64,000 nt of DNA, from positions 11,721 through 75,720 of the forward strand of contig JBQCHF010000184.1 in NCBI GenBank assembly GCA_051954955.1, written 5' to 3'. The notes beneath the pieces are model-generated. The model saw only the letters and a program-made list of their open reading frames with translations. It was not told the origin of the DNA and did not search any database. A program made the translations under genes and the position numbers. Below are positions 1-8,374 of the stretch, piece by piece. Position 1 is the stretch's first letter. Every line of letters begins with the position of its first letter. The stretch comes from JBQCHF01 sp051954955. GTDB taxonomy: Bacteria; Actinomycetota; Actinomycetes; Motilibacterales; Motilibacteraceae.

Positions 1-195
1 TTCAGGCTCACGGCCGTCGATCGTCAGCAGCAGGGTGTGCACGCCTCGCCGGTCCCCCCGGTAGACCCCCTGTACCCCGCCGGGGCGCACCTGGCCGTCC
101 TTGTCGGAGACGACCAGGCCCGGTGCGCGCACGCACGTCACCAGGTCGTGCAGGAACGGCTGGGTGGTTCCGGCCTGCTCGGTGCTCAACGACAC
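1..195 (-). CDS. Glycogen debranching enzyme-like glycosidase, N-terminal fragment (runs off left edge)
   Basis: Only the first ~65 codons are inside the window, read leftward. The translation contains QPFLHDLVTCVRAP, then DGQVRPGGVQGVYRGDRR and LLLTIDGREPE. This matches the start of the actinobacterial amylo-alpha-1,6-glucosidase (glycogen debranching, N-terminal domain) family. A GGAGGAGG tract lies just upstream. GTG at 195 is almost touching it, so TTG at 189 is an equally good start. The gene is divergent from a LacI regulator and a sugar ABC operon, so it probably processes the sugar that system imports. Family assignment is from remembered motifs; the catalytic domain is outside the window. 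Confidence 0.72.
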   Translation of the reverse strand, partial: MSLSTEQAGTTQPFLHDLVTCVRAPGLVVSDKDGQVRPGGVQGVYRGDRRGVHTLLLTIDGREPE

Positions 196-330
196 CCTCC
201 TCCAGCTCCCGCCGCCGCCTCGGCTGCCCGGCGGCCTGCTTCCCAGTCCGCCGGGCATCCCGTGACAACACATCGGTGACGACCCTTGACATCGGTTCGG
301 GGGGAGGCTCAGAGTCTCCCTCGATCCCGG

Positions 331-344
331 TTGGAACGTTCATA
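331..344. promoter_or_regulatory. Candidate LacI-family operator 1
   Basis: TTGGAACGTTCATA is centred on AACGTT, the typical CG-centred core of LacI/GalR operators, and is close to palindromic (TGGAACGTTCA). It lies between the divergent debranching-enzyme and LacI genes. A TTGACA at 286-291 upstream could be a -35 element for the rightward transcript, though no convincing -10 follows it. Assignment to the adjacent LacI protein is inferred. Confidence 0.45.
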
Positions 345-362
345 TCACCGATCCGGCTGGAT

Positions 363-374
363 TTGAACGTGCAA
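363..374. promoter_or_regulatory. Candidate LacI-family operator 2
   Basis: TTGAACGTGCAA has TTG and CAA half-sites around an ACGT centre and sits 32 bases from the first candidate, upstream of the LacI gene. Two spaced sites would allow looping or joint control of the divergent genes. Sequence evidence is limited to the symmetry and position. Confidence 0.4.
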
Positions 375-430
375 CTCACAGGGCGTCGAGATCCCGGACG
401 GGCCGTCGGAGGCTAGGAGGAGCGGGGCGG

Positions 431-1486
431 ATGAGCGCAGCGGAGGCGGGCGGCAACGTCGGCGAGCGGGCAACCCTCGAGGCCGTCGCCAGGCACGCCC
501 GTGTGTCCCGGCAGACCATCTCCAACGCGCTCAACGCCCCCCACCGGCTCGCTCCGGACACGCTGGACCGGGTGCTCCGCGCCATCGACGAGCTCGGCTA
601 CGTGCCCAACCAGGCGGCGCGTTCCCTGCGCACCAACGCGAGCCGTCAGATCGGCTTCCGCATCGAGCCGGCTCGTGACGGCATCAACGGGTCGGTGCTC
701 GACCGGTTCCTCCACGCCCTCTGCGACGAGGCCAAGGACCTGGGCTACAACGTCCTGCTCTTCACCGCCGCCGACGACCAGGACGAGATCTCCGCCTACG
801 ACGAGCTCCTCAGGCGAAGCGCCGTCGACGCGTTCGTCCTCTCCAGCACGCACAGCGGAGACCGGCGGACCCGGTGGCTGAGCGAGCACGGCGCACCCTT
901 CGTGACCTTCGGCCGCCCCTGGGGCGAGCAGTCAGCTGCGCACAGCTGGGTCGACGTCGACGGCGCGGTCGGCACCCAGGCGGCGGTAGCGCACTGCGTG
1001 GCCCTGGGCCACCAGCGGATCGGCTTCGCCGGCTGGCCGCTGGGGTCAGGCGTCGGAGACGACCGGCACACCGGTTGGCTGCGGGGGCTGCGTGAGGCCG
1101 GTCTGCCGTCCCGGGGGCTCACCGTGCGGGGCGAGGACGGTGTCGCCTCGGGCGAGGCGCTGGCCGGGAAGCTCCTCGACAGCAGGACTCCTGCCACGGC
1201 GATCGTGTGCGTCAGCGACTCCTTCGCACTCGGCGCCCTCCGCGCACTGGCGGCCCGAGGTCTCGAGCCAGGTCGGGACGTGGCGGTGGTGGGCTTCGAC
1301 GACACTCCGGTCGCCGCTGCCGTGCCGCCGGGCCTGACCAGCGTGCGCCAGCCGATCGAGCAGGTCGCGGCCGAGATCGTGCGGGAGCTCACCCGCCACC
1401 TCTCCGGCAGCGGGTCCGCACCCACCGGTGTCCTCATCCCTCCATCCCTCGTCGTCCGCGGCAGCAGCACCGCTGCCGTCGGCTAG
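431..1486 (+). CDS. LacI-family transcriptional regulator
   Basis: This 351-residue protein has an N-terminal LacI helix-turn-helix (about residues 14-60: LEAVARHARVSRQTISNAL, then the hinge region GYVPNQAARSL). A periplasmic-binding-protein-like effector domain follows, ending in SVRQPIEQVAAEIVREL, a usual C-terminal signature. GGAGGAG precedes the ATG. It is the first gene of a rightward group with a sugar-binding lipoprotein and two permeases, and probably senses a sugar and represses that transporter and the divergent debranching-type gene. The sugar cannot be read from sequence. Confidence 0.9.
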   Translation: MSAAEAGGNVGERATLEAVARHARVSRQTISNALNAPHRLAPDTLDRVLRAIDELGYVPNQAARSLRTNASRQIGFRIEPARDGINGSVLDRFLHALCDEAKDLGYNVLLFTAADDQDEISAYDELLRRSAVDAFVLSSTHSGDRRTRWLSEHGAPFVTFGRPWGEQSAAHSWVDVDGAVGTQAAVAHCVALGHQRIGFAGWPLGSGVGDDRHTGWLRGLREAGLPSRGLTVRGEDGVASGEALAGKLLDSRTPATAIVCVSDSFALGALRALAARGLEPGRDVAVVGFDDTPVAAAVPPGLTSVRQPIEQVAAEIVRELTRHLSGSGSAPTGVLIPPSLVVRGSSTAAVG

Positions 1487-1638
1487 CACCACCCAGCGGT
1501 CGCTCGAACCCGCAGCGACCGGGCCTGCACACCGTGCGCGAGCGCGCCCGGCGGCGGCACGTCCGACAGCAACCCCGAAAGACCCGAACACACCCTGAAA
1601 GCACGCCACCCCACCCGGTCACAGAGGAGATGCACCTC

Positions 1639-2913
1639 ATGCTTTCCCCCAGCAGGCGAGTCCTCGCCGCAGTCGGCACCGCCGGCCTGCTCCTGCTCAC
1701 CACCGCCTGCGGCGGCGGGAGCGGCGGCTCCTCGCAGGCCGCCGGCGGCGGCGCCAGCAGCGACAGCGACACCAAGAGCTCGCCGGTCAAGCTGCAGCTG
1801 ATGATCGCCAGCTCGGGCGACGCCGAGACCAAGGCGGTGCAGGACGCAGCGGCCGCCTGGGGGCAGAAGACGGGCAACAGCGTCGAGGTCATCCCGGCCA
1901 AGGACATCAACCAGCAGCTCACGCAGGCGCTGGCCGGGGGCACCCCGCCGGACCTCTTCTACACCGACGCCGCCCGGTTCCCCACCCTCGCCCAGGCCGG
2001 CTCGCTGGCTGCCTACGGGGACAAGGTCCAGAACGCAGACGACTTCTACGCTCCGCTGAAGCAGACCTTCACCTACGACGGCAAGTTCTACTGCGCACCC
2101 AAGGACTTCTCCACGCTGGCGCTGGAGATCAACACGAGCATGTGGAAGGCCGCGGGCCTGACCGACGCCGACATCCCCACGACGTGGGACCAGCTGGCCG
2201 CGGTCGCCAAGAAGCTCACGACCAAGGACCACGTCGGCCTCGCCATCGGTGACACGCGCGACCGGGTCGGCGCCTTCATGACCGAGGCGGGCGGCTGGTT
2301 CGTCAACCAGGACGGCACCAAGGTGACCGCCGACGCCCCGGAGAACCTCACCGCGCTGCAGTACGTCCAGGGCCTTCTCAAGGACGGCTCAGCCAAGTAC
2401 CCCAAGCAGCTCGACGCAGGATGGTCCGGAGAGGCGTTCGGCAAGCAGAAGGCCGCGATGACCATCGAGGGCAACTGGATCCAGGGCGCCATGAAGTCCG
2501 ACTTCCCGAGCGTCAAGTACCAGACGGTCGAGCTGCCGGCAGGGCCCAAGGGGAAGGGCACGCTCACCTTCACCCAGTGCTGGGGCATGGCGGCGAAGAG
2601 CAAGAACCAGGCGGCCGCCATCGACTTCGTCAACTTCCTGACCAGCGGTGAGCAGCAGCTGAAGTTCGCCGACGAGTTCGGCGTCATGCCCTCGCGGCAG
2701 TCGGTCAAGGACCAGTTCATCAGCGCGCACCCGGATGCGAAGGCCTTCGTCGAGGGCGGGGCCTACGCCCAGGGCCCGGTAGGCATCCCCGGTTGGGACG
2801 CCGTGCTGGCCGACTTCGACAGCCAGCTGCCCGGCCTGGCAAACGGGTCGACCGACCCGAAGAAGCTGCTCGAGTCCGTGCAGAAGAACGGTGAGCAGGC
2901 GCTGAACGGCTGA
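1639..2913 (+). CDS. ABC sugar transporter, substrate-binding lipoprotein
   Basis: A 424-residue extracellular solute-binding protein (family 1). The start chosen is the ATG at 1639, placed 9 bases after GAGGAG; an ATG at 1630 abuts that site. The N terminus has an Arg-Arg pair, a hydrophobic stretch and the lipobox LTTAC (Cys 24), so the mature protein should be lipid-anchored outside the membrane. The body has the family's AxxGGTPPDLFYTDAARFPTLA and later AMTIEGNWIQGAMK segments. It delivers sugar to the two permeases just downstream. A stem-loop follows the gene. Confidence 0.9.
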   Translation: MLSPSRRVLAAVGTAGLLLLTTACGGGSGGSSQAAGGGASSDSDTKSSPVKLQLMIASSGDAETKAVQDAAAAWGQKTGNSVEVIPAKDINQQLTQALAGGTPPDLFYTDAARFPTLAQAGSLAAYGDKVQNADDFYAPLKQTFTYDGKFYCAPKDFSTLALEINTSMWKAAGLTDADIPTTWDQLAAVAKKLTTKDHVGLAIGDTRDRVGAFMTEAGGWFVNQDGTKVTADAPENLTALQYVQGLLKDGSAKYPKQLDAGWSGEAFGKQKAAMTIEGNWIQGAMKSDFPSVKYQTVELPAGPKGKGTLTFTQCWGMAAKSKNQAAAIDFVNFLTSGEQQLKFADEFGVMPSRQSVKDQFISAHPDAKAFVEGGAYAQGPVGIPGWDAVLADFDSQLPGLANGSTDPKKLLESVQKNGEQALNG

Positions 2914-2925
2914 CGCCTCGGCGTC

Positions 2926-2947
2926 CCCGCCGCCCTCCGGCGGCGGG
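2926..2947 (+). terminator. Stem-loop after binding-protein gene (attenuator/processing hairpin)
   Basis: CCCGCCGCC and GGCGGCGGG form a perfect 9-bp GC stem with a 4-base loop, 13 bases after the binding-protein stop and before the permease gene. It has no T tract. Such hairpins commonly let the binding protein be made in excess over the membrane subunits by partial termination or 3' protection; that role is inferred. Confidence 0.6.
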
Positions 2948-3017
2948 AGGCTCCGGCCGCACCCGGAAGCCCCCGCCGCCGGATGGACCCCACCACCCTC
3001 GACCCAGGAGGTCGCCG

Positions 3018-4097
3018 ATGGCCACCATGGCCACCGCCCCCGAGCGCGCGACGGCGCTGAGGCCTCGCCGAGTTCCCCGGCCGCGCCGAGGCGGGCCGCG
3101 CGGGCGCGAGGGGCTGCACGGCTGGCTCTTCGTCAGCCCGGCGCTCCTGGTGCTGGTGCTCTTCCTGCTGCTGCCCATCGTGCTCGCTCTGCTGGTGAGC
3201 TTCACCAGCTGGAACGGGCAGAGCCAGTTCCTGGGTTCGAGCACCAAGTGGGTGGGGCTGCACAACTACGACACGCTGCTGACGACGGACAGTCTGACGC
3301 GCAAGGACTTCGCCACGTCCCTGCGGAACAACTTCTACTTCGTCCTCGGAGTGGTACCGCTGCAGACCGCCCTGGCGCTGTTCCTGGCCGTGGTGGTCAA
3401 CCAGAGGTTCCTCAAGGGGCGGAGCTTCTTCCGCACCGCGTTCTACTTCCCGTCGATCACCAGCTCGGTCGCTATCGCCCTGGTCTTCATCTTCCTGTTC
3501 CAGGGCGAGGGGGCGATCAACCGCGCGCTGGCCGCCCTGGGCGTGCACGGCCCGCAGTGGTTCGCGGACCCGCGCGGGCTGCTGCACCTGCTGCTGGGCG
3601 CTCTCGGTGTCGACTCACCACCCGGGTGGGCGCAGCACGAGGTCTTCAGCCTCACCGTCTGGGACTGGATCGCCGGGCCCTCGGTCGCCATGTCGGCGAT
3701 CATGCTGCTGGTCATCTGGACCACCGCCGGCACTTTCATGCTGATGTTCCTCGGGGGGCTGCAGAACATCTCCGGGGAGATCGAGGAGGCCGCGCTCATC
3801 GACGGCGCCTCGGCGTGGGAGCGCTTCCGCCACATCACCCTGCCGATGCTCAAGCCCACGCTGTTCCTGGTCCTCACCCTTGGGCTGATCGGCACCTGGC
3901 AGGTCTTCGACCAGATCTACGTGATGAGCGGCGGCAATCCGTCCAAGACGACGCTGACCCCCGCCTACCTCTCCTACACGACCGCCTTCAACAACAGCCG
4001 CTTCGGAGTGGGGGCCGCGATGGCCTTCCTCCTGTTCGCGCTCATCGTCGTGCTGACGACCCTGCAGCGCCTCGCCCTGCGGGACCGGGAGGACTAG
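3018..4097 (+). CDS. ABC sugar transporter permease 1 (MalF/UgpA type)
   Basis: A 359-residue integral membrane protein with six or more hydrophobic segments. The EAA loop EEAALIDGASAWERFRHITL lies near residues 254-273 and contacts the ATPase. The ATG follows AGGAGG. There is an Arg-rich cytoplasmic N terminus and a loop of about 40 residues between the early helices, as in MalF-like subunits. The stop codon overlaps the next permease's GTG (TAGTG), indicating coupled translation. No ATPase gene is adjacent. Confidence 0.9.
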   Translation: MATMATAPERATALRPRRVPRPRRGGPRGREGLHGWLFVSPALLVLVLFLLLPIVLALLVSFTSWNGQSQFLGSSTKWVGLHNYDTLLTTDSLTRKDFATSLRNNFYFVLGVVPLQTALALFLAVVVNQRFLKGRSFFRTAFYFPSITSSVAIALVFIFLFQGEGAINRALAALGVHGPQWFADPRGLLHLLLGALGVDSPPGWAQHEVFSLTVWDWIAGPSVAMSAIMLLVIWTTAGTFMLMFLGGLQNISGEIEEAALIDGASAWERFRHITLPMLKPTLFLVLTLGLIGTWQVFDQIYVMSGGNPSKTTLTPAYLSYTTAFNNSRFGVGAAMAFLLFALIVVLTTLQRLALRDRED

Positions 4098-5080
4098 TGC
4101 CCAGCATCGGATCCACCGACGCCCAGACCGCGGCCGTGCCCGTGGCGGAGGCCCCCCGCCCCGCCAACGTCTCCCCAGCGGGCCGAGGCTCCCACGACGA
4201 GCGGCTCGCCCGCAGCGAGCGCGGCCAGTCGTGGCTGCGGCGGTACGGCAAGCGCGTTCTCGGCTACGCGGTGCTGGTGCTGTTCGCGCTCATATACCTC
4301 GGGCCCTTCGTCATCCAGCTGGTCACGTCGTTCAAGACCGACCCGGACGCCACCAACCACCCGCTGTCCCTGCTGCCCAACCCGTTCACGCTCGCCGCAT
4401 GGAAGACGATCTTCGGTGTGACCGACACCGGCGTGGAGGTCCCGTTCTGGCGCTGGCTGGGCAACAGCGTCCTGGTCACCCTCTGCATCACTGCGGGAAG
4501 GGTCTTCCTGGACTCCTTGGCCGGCTACGCGCTGGCCCGGCTGGAGTTCCCCGGCCGCAAGGCCGTGTTCGCCGGCATCATCGCGGTGCTGGCCGTTCCC
4601 GGCGTGGTCATCCTGGTGCCGAAGTTCCTCGTGCTGAACCAGCTCGGTCTCTTCGACAACTACGGAGGCATGATCCTCCCGCTGGTCGCCGACGCCGCCG
4701 GCATCTTCCTCATGAAGCAGTTCTTCGAAGCCATCCCCCGCGAGATGGAGGAGGCCGCGCACATCGACGGCGCGGGCACGTTCCGCACCTACTGGTCGAT
4801 CGTGCTGCCGCTGGCCCGGCCAGGTCTGATCACCCTGACGATCCTCTCCTTCCAGGGCTCGTGGAACGAGTTCACCCACTTCCTGGTCGCGACCAGCAGC
4901 CCGAAGTACGAGACCTTGACCCTCGGCCTGGCCAGGTTCCAGGGCGGGCTCGGGTCGGGCAACCAGTTCCCGATCACCATGGGCGCGGCCCTGCTGGCCA
5001 CCATCCCTGTCGCGATCGTCTTCTTCGTCTTCCAGCGCCGGTTCGTCCAGGGGCAGGTCTCCGCGGGCGTGAAGGGCTGA
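4097..5080 (+). CDS. ABC sugar transporter permease 2 (MalG/UgpE type)
   Basis: A 327-residue permease beginning at a GTG that overlaps the previous stop by one base, with GGGAGGA just upstream. Hydrophobic segments start near residue 60, and the EAA loop MEEAAHIDGAGTFRTYWSIV lies near residues 216-235. It should pair with permease 1 to form the channel. The open frame continues far upstream of 4097, but that part is the shadow of permease 1. Substrate is unknown; linkage to a debranching-type glycosidase suggests an alpha-glucan oligosaccharide. Confidence 0.9.
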   Translation: MPSIGSTDAQTAAVPVAEAPRPANVSPAGRGSHDERLARSERGQSWLRRYGKRVLGYAVLVLFALIYLGPFVIQLVTSFKTDPDATNHPLSLLPNPFTLAAWKTIFGVTDTGVEVPFWRWLGNSVLVTLCITAGRVFLDSLAGYALARLEFPGRKAVFAGIIAVLAVPGVVILVPKFLVLNQLGLFDNYGGMILPLVADAAGIFLMKQFFEAIPREMEEAAHIDGAGTFRTYWSIVLPLARPGLITLTILSFQGSWNEFTHFLVATSSPKYETLTLGLARFQGGLGSGNQFPITMGAALLATIPVAIVFFVFQRRFVQGQVSAGVKG

Positions 5081-5182
5081 GCCGCGGCCCGGCGTGGACC
5101 GGCGGTGGGACCTTCGCACCTGCTGCCCGCGCCCGGGCCCGCCTAGGTTCGGCTCGCAGGCGGTGGGCGCCGGAGGCGGAGC

Positions 5183-6550
5183 ATGGGCGCAGATTCGGAG
5201 CGGACCTCGCGCGACGGTCGGCTGTCCTACGAGGACACCGCGTGGTGGCGGATGAGCCGGCCGAGCAACGTCATGGTGGTCGACTCGCTGCTCTTCCTCG
5301 ACGGCGCGGTCGAACCGGCCACGATCGAGACGGTGGTCCGCGAACGCCTGCTCGCCCGCTGGCCGGTGTTCTCCTGCCGGCCGGTGGCCGCAGCGCTGCC
5401 GCTGCGGCAGCACCGCTGGGTGCCCGACCGCGACTTCGCCCTGTCCCGCCACCTCGACGTCGTCGACCTGCCCTTGCCGGGCGATGACGAGGTCCTGAGC
5501 GACCTCGTCTCCGAGCGGATGTCGGAGTCGCTGCCCGAGGACCGCCCGCCCTGGCGGATCACGCTCTACCGGGGGTACGGCGCCGGCAGCGCCCTGCACG
5601 TACGCGTCGCCCACGCTGCGGCCGACGGCTCGGCACAGGTCCAGGTCCTGCTCTCCATGACCGACCCGCTCGAGCCGGCCGTGCGTCCGGCCGTCCCGGC
5701 ACCCCGGCCGGCCACCGGTCACCGCGACCGGGGCCGCCGCCCGCTGCCGGCCCTGCCGGCCGCCGTCGGCGCTGTGACGGCCGCACCGGCGTGGGTCCGC
5801 GCGGCGGCGAAGCTGCTGCTCACGCCGCCGGACTCCGGGACCGTCCTGCACGCCCGCTGCGGTCGGGTCAAGCGCGTGGCGTGGACGCGGCCGCTGTCCC
5901 TGCCCGAGGTCAGGGCGCTCGCGCACGAGAACGGCGCGACGGTCAATGACGTCCTCCTCGGAGCCCTCGCCGGCGGACTGCGCCGCTACCTGCTCGAGCG
6001 CGACGGCGGGCTGCGGGACGTGCGCACCATGGTGCCGGTGGACCTGCGCGGCGCTCCGCCCGTCCCGGGGGAGGCGCTGGGCAACCGCTTCGGCCTGGTC
6101 TACCTGGACCTGCCGGTGCTCGAGGAGGACCCCCGGGCACGTCTGGTCGAGGTGCACCGCCGGATGGAGAGGATCAAGGGCACGCCGGAGGCGCCGCTGT
6201 CGGCGATGGTGCTGTCCGCGATGGGGGCCGCCGGCCCCCTCGGCGACCGCGTCGTGGTGGCGACGTTCTCACCGAAGGCCTCCGCCGTGGTCACCGACGT
6301 CATCGGCCCGGCGCAGCCTCTGGCGCTCGCCGGGGTCCCGCTGCGCCACCTGGTCGCCTGGGTGCCGCGGGCGGGCGACATCCCTCTCGGGGTGAGCTTC
6401 GTGAGCATGCGCGGCGAGCTGGTCGTGGGGCTGGCCACCGACGCGCGCGTGGTCCCCGACCCGACGCGCCTGCTCGACGCGGTCGTGGCCGAGCTCGCGG
6501 TGCTGGCCCCGACGACCTCCCTCGCGAACCTGGAGCCGCGCCCACGGTGA
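5183..6550 (+). CDS. Wax ester synthase/diacylglycerol acyltransferase (WS/DGAT)-like protein
   Basis: This 455-residue protein matches the WS/DGAT family in layout. It has an N-terminal acyltransferase half, the middle motif NDVLLGALAGGLRRYL, and a C-terminal half with VVTDVIGPAQPLALAG and GVSFVSMRGELVVGLATD. Known members join acyl-CoA to diacylglycerol or long-chain alcohols at the membrane. The usual HHxxxDG active site reads AHAAADG (residues 143-149): the second His and the DG remain but the first His is Ala. Activity is likely but may differ. GGAGGCGGAGC precedes the ATG. It is not obviously linked to the sugar operons on either side. Confidence 0.75.
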   Translation: MGADSERTSRDGRLSYEDTAWWRMSRPSNVMVVDSLLFLDGAVEPATIETVVRERLLARWPVFSCRPVAAALPLRQHRWVPDRDFALSRHLDVVDLPLPGDDEVLSDLVSERMSESLPEDRPPWRITLYRGYGAGSALHVRVAHAAADGSAQVQVLLSMTDPLEPAVRPAVPAPRPATGHRDRGRRPLPALPAAVGAVTAAPAWVRAAAKLLLTPPDSGTVLHARCGRVKRVAWTRPLSLPEVRALAHENGATVNDVLLGALAGGLRRYLLERDGGLRDVRTMVPVDLRGAPPVPGEALGNRFGLVYLDLPVLEEDPRARLVEVHRRMERIKGTPEAPLSAMVLSAMGAAGPLGDRVVVATFSPKASAVVTDVIGPAQPLALAGVPLRHLVAWVPRAGDIPLGVSFVSMRGELVVGLATDARVVPDPTRLLDAVVAELAVLAPTTSLANLEPRPR

Positions 6551-6684
6551 CGCGGATCGACGCGCGGCGCCCTCTGCATGACGCTCGCGTGACGGCGGCG
6601 TGACGAGCGCGGGACATTCGTCCCGCATCGGCGCCGCCTTGAGCGCCGTGACCGCATCGTTATCGATCGACTCGCGCGCAATGG

Positions 6685-6713
6685 TTGCCAGCGCGTTGCG
6701 TAAACGTTTACAT
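6685..6713 (+). promoter_or_regulatory. Candidate promoter of the second sugar-uptake operon
   Basis: TTGCCA (6685-6690) and TTACAT (6708-6713) are separated by 17 bases. The second hexamer overlaps the right half of the perfect LacI-type operator at 6700-6711, so repressor binding would block polymerase. The hexamer match is moderate; the case rests mainly on spacing and operator overlap. Confidence 0.4.
6700..6711. promoter_or_regulatory. Perfect palindromic LacI-family operator
   Basis: GTAAACGTTTAC is a perfect 12-bp palindrome with the CG centre typical of LacI/GalR/CcpA operators. It lies 61 bases upstream of the second binding-protein start. The LacI gene at the end of this operon is the obvious candidate to bind it. 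This is the best regulatory site in the window by symmetry. Confidence 0.75.
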
Positions 6714-6771
6714 GCGGTTAGCCAGGTGCGACCACGGCGGTCGCCCGGTCCAGACCCAGGAAGGAGAGCCC

Positions 6772-8154
6772 ATGGCTCTTCGCGGAGCGGCGAAGCGCAC
6801 GGTGGCGCTCGCCGGCGTCGCCAGCCTCGCGCTGGTCGTCACCGCATGCGGTGGCAGCAGCAGCGGTGGTGGTGGCGGCGGCACGGGGGCTCAGGCCTCG
6901 AGCATCAACTGCGACGCCTACAAGGCGTTCGGCGACATCAAGGGCAAGACGATCTCGGTCTACACCTCGATCGTGGCCCCGGAGGACCAGTCGCAGCGCG
7001 ACTCCTACAAGCCGTTCGAGGACTGCACGGGCGCCAAGGTCCAGTACAACGGCGACAAGGCGTTCGAGGCGCAGCTGCCCATCCGCGTCGCCGCGGGCAA
7101 CCCCCCGGACATCGCCTTCATCCCGCAGCCCGGCCTGCTGCAGACCCTCGCGGCCACCGGCAAGATGAAGCCGGCGCCCAAGGAGGTCGAGGCCAACGTC
7201 GACAAGTACTTCAGCAAGGACTGGAAGACCTACGGCACGGCCAACGGCACGTTCTACGCCGCACCGCTCGGGGCCAACGTCAAGTCCTTCGTCTGGTACT
7301 CGCCGAAGACGTTCAAGGACAAGGGCTACAAGATCCCGCAGACGTGGGACGAGATGCTCGCCCTCTCGGACAAGATCGCCGCGGACGACCCCAGCGCCAA
7401 GCCGTGGTGCGTGGGCTTCGGCTCCGGTGACGCCACGGGCTGGCCCGGCACCGACTGGATGGAGGACGTGATGCTCCGCCTCCAGGGGCCGGACGTCTAC
7501 GACCAGTGGGTGAACCACAAGATCCCGTTCAACGACCCCAAGGTCGAGGCCGTCCTGCAGAAGGTCGGCCAGATCATCAAGAACCCGAAGTACGTCAACG
7601 GCGGCTTCGGTGACGTCAAGAGCATCGCGACCACCACGTTCCAGGACGCCGGTCAGCCGATCCTCACCGGTGGCTGCTACATGCACCGCCAGGCCTCGTT
7701 CTACGCGGCCAACTGGCCCAAGGGCACCAAGGTGGCCGAGGACGGCGACGTCTTCGCGTTCTACCTGCCGCCGATCGACCCGTCCAAGGGCAAGCCGGTC
7801 GAGGGTGGTGGCGAGTTCGTGGCCGCCTTCGCCGACCGTCCCGAGGTGAAGGCGTTCCAGACCTACCTCTCCTCCCCGGACTGGGCCAACGCCAAGGCCA
7901 AGGCCACCCCGCAGGGCGGCTGGGTCAGCGCCAACAAGGGCCTGGACATCAAGAACCTGACCAGCCCGATCGACCAGCTCAGCGCCAAGATCCTGCAGGA
8001 CCCGGCCACCGTGTTCCGCTTCGACGGCTCGGACGCCATGCCGGGTGCCGTGGGTGCCGGCACGTTCTGGAAGGGCATCACCGACTGGATCATCGGGAAC
8101 AAGACCGACCAGCAGTTCCTCGACTACGTCGAGCAGAGCTGGCCGAAGTCCTGA
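6772..8154 (+). CDS. ABC transporter substrate-binding lipoprotein, probable alpha-glucoside type (AglE-like)
   Basis: A 460-residue binding protein starting at the ATG after AAGGAGAG. The signal sequence ends in a VTAC lipobox (Cys 26), followed by a Gly/Ser-rich linker. Segments such as AFEAQLPIRVAAGNPPDIAF, PQTWDEMLALSDKIA and LTGGCYMHRQASF resemble binding proteins of alpha-glucoside (AglE) systems. The AglF-like layout of the following permease supports that. It is the first gene of a four-gene operon ending in a LacI regulator. Substrate class is inferred, not proven. Confidence 0.85.
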   Translation: MALRGAAKRTVALAGVASLALVVTACGGSSSGGGGGGTGAQASSINCDAYKAFGDIKGKTISVYTSIVAPEDQSQRDSYKPFEDCTGAKVQYNGDKAFEAQLPIRVAAGNPPDIAFIPQPGLLQTLAATGKMKPAPKEVEANVDKYFSKDWKTYGTANGTFYAAPLGANVKSFVWYSPKTFKDKGYKIPQTWDEMLALSDKIAADDPSAKPWCVGFGSGDATGWPGTDWMEDVMLRLQGPDVYDQWVNHKIPFNDPKVEAVLQKVGQIIKNPKYVNGGFGDVKSIATTTFQDAGQPILTGGCYMHRQASFYAANWPKGTKVAEDGDVFAFYLPPIDPSKGKPVEGGGEFVAAFADRPEVKAFQTYLSSPDWANAKAKATPQGGWVSANKGLDIKNLTSPIDQLSAKILQDPATVFRFDGSDAMPGAVGAGTFWKGITDWIIGNKTDQQFLDYVEQSWPKS

Positions 8155-8188
8155 CTTCCTGACCTGATTCCTGCCGTGATAGCTGCAC

Positions 8189-8223
8189 CGTCGCCGGCCG
8201 GCCCTCCTGGTCGGCCGGCGACG
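8189..8223 (+). terminator. Stem-loop after second binding-protein gene
   Basis: CGTCGCCGGCCG (8189-8200) and CGGCCGGCGACG (8212-8223) form a perfect 12-bp stem with an 11-base loop, 35 bases after the binding-protein stop. It sits in the same place as the hairpin in the first sugar operon. Partial termination or mRNA protection is the likely role. Confidence 0.65.
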
Positions 8224-8374
8224 GGCACCAGCCCCCGCGCCCGCCGGTGACCGTCCCTCGGGATCTGGCCCCGGCGGGCGCGGGAAGGACCCGGCGCGGT
8301 GTGCCAACCGGACATTGCGTTCCCCGCACGACCCGGGGCGCCGCCGCTCCTTCCTCTCCAGGCGAAGGGGACCC

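Noticed and set aside
1207..1638. Extension of the first binding protein upstream of its signal peptide
   Set aside because: It would overlap the LacI gene and bury a perfect lipoprotein signal; GAGGAG places the start at 1639.
4094..6157. Very long open frame on the minus strand, 687 codons, opposite permease 2 and the WS/DGAT gene
   Set aside because: Composition is Arg/Gly/Gln/Pro-rich without domains, and it mirrors two well-supported genes. Long antisense frames are normal in DNA of this GC content.
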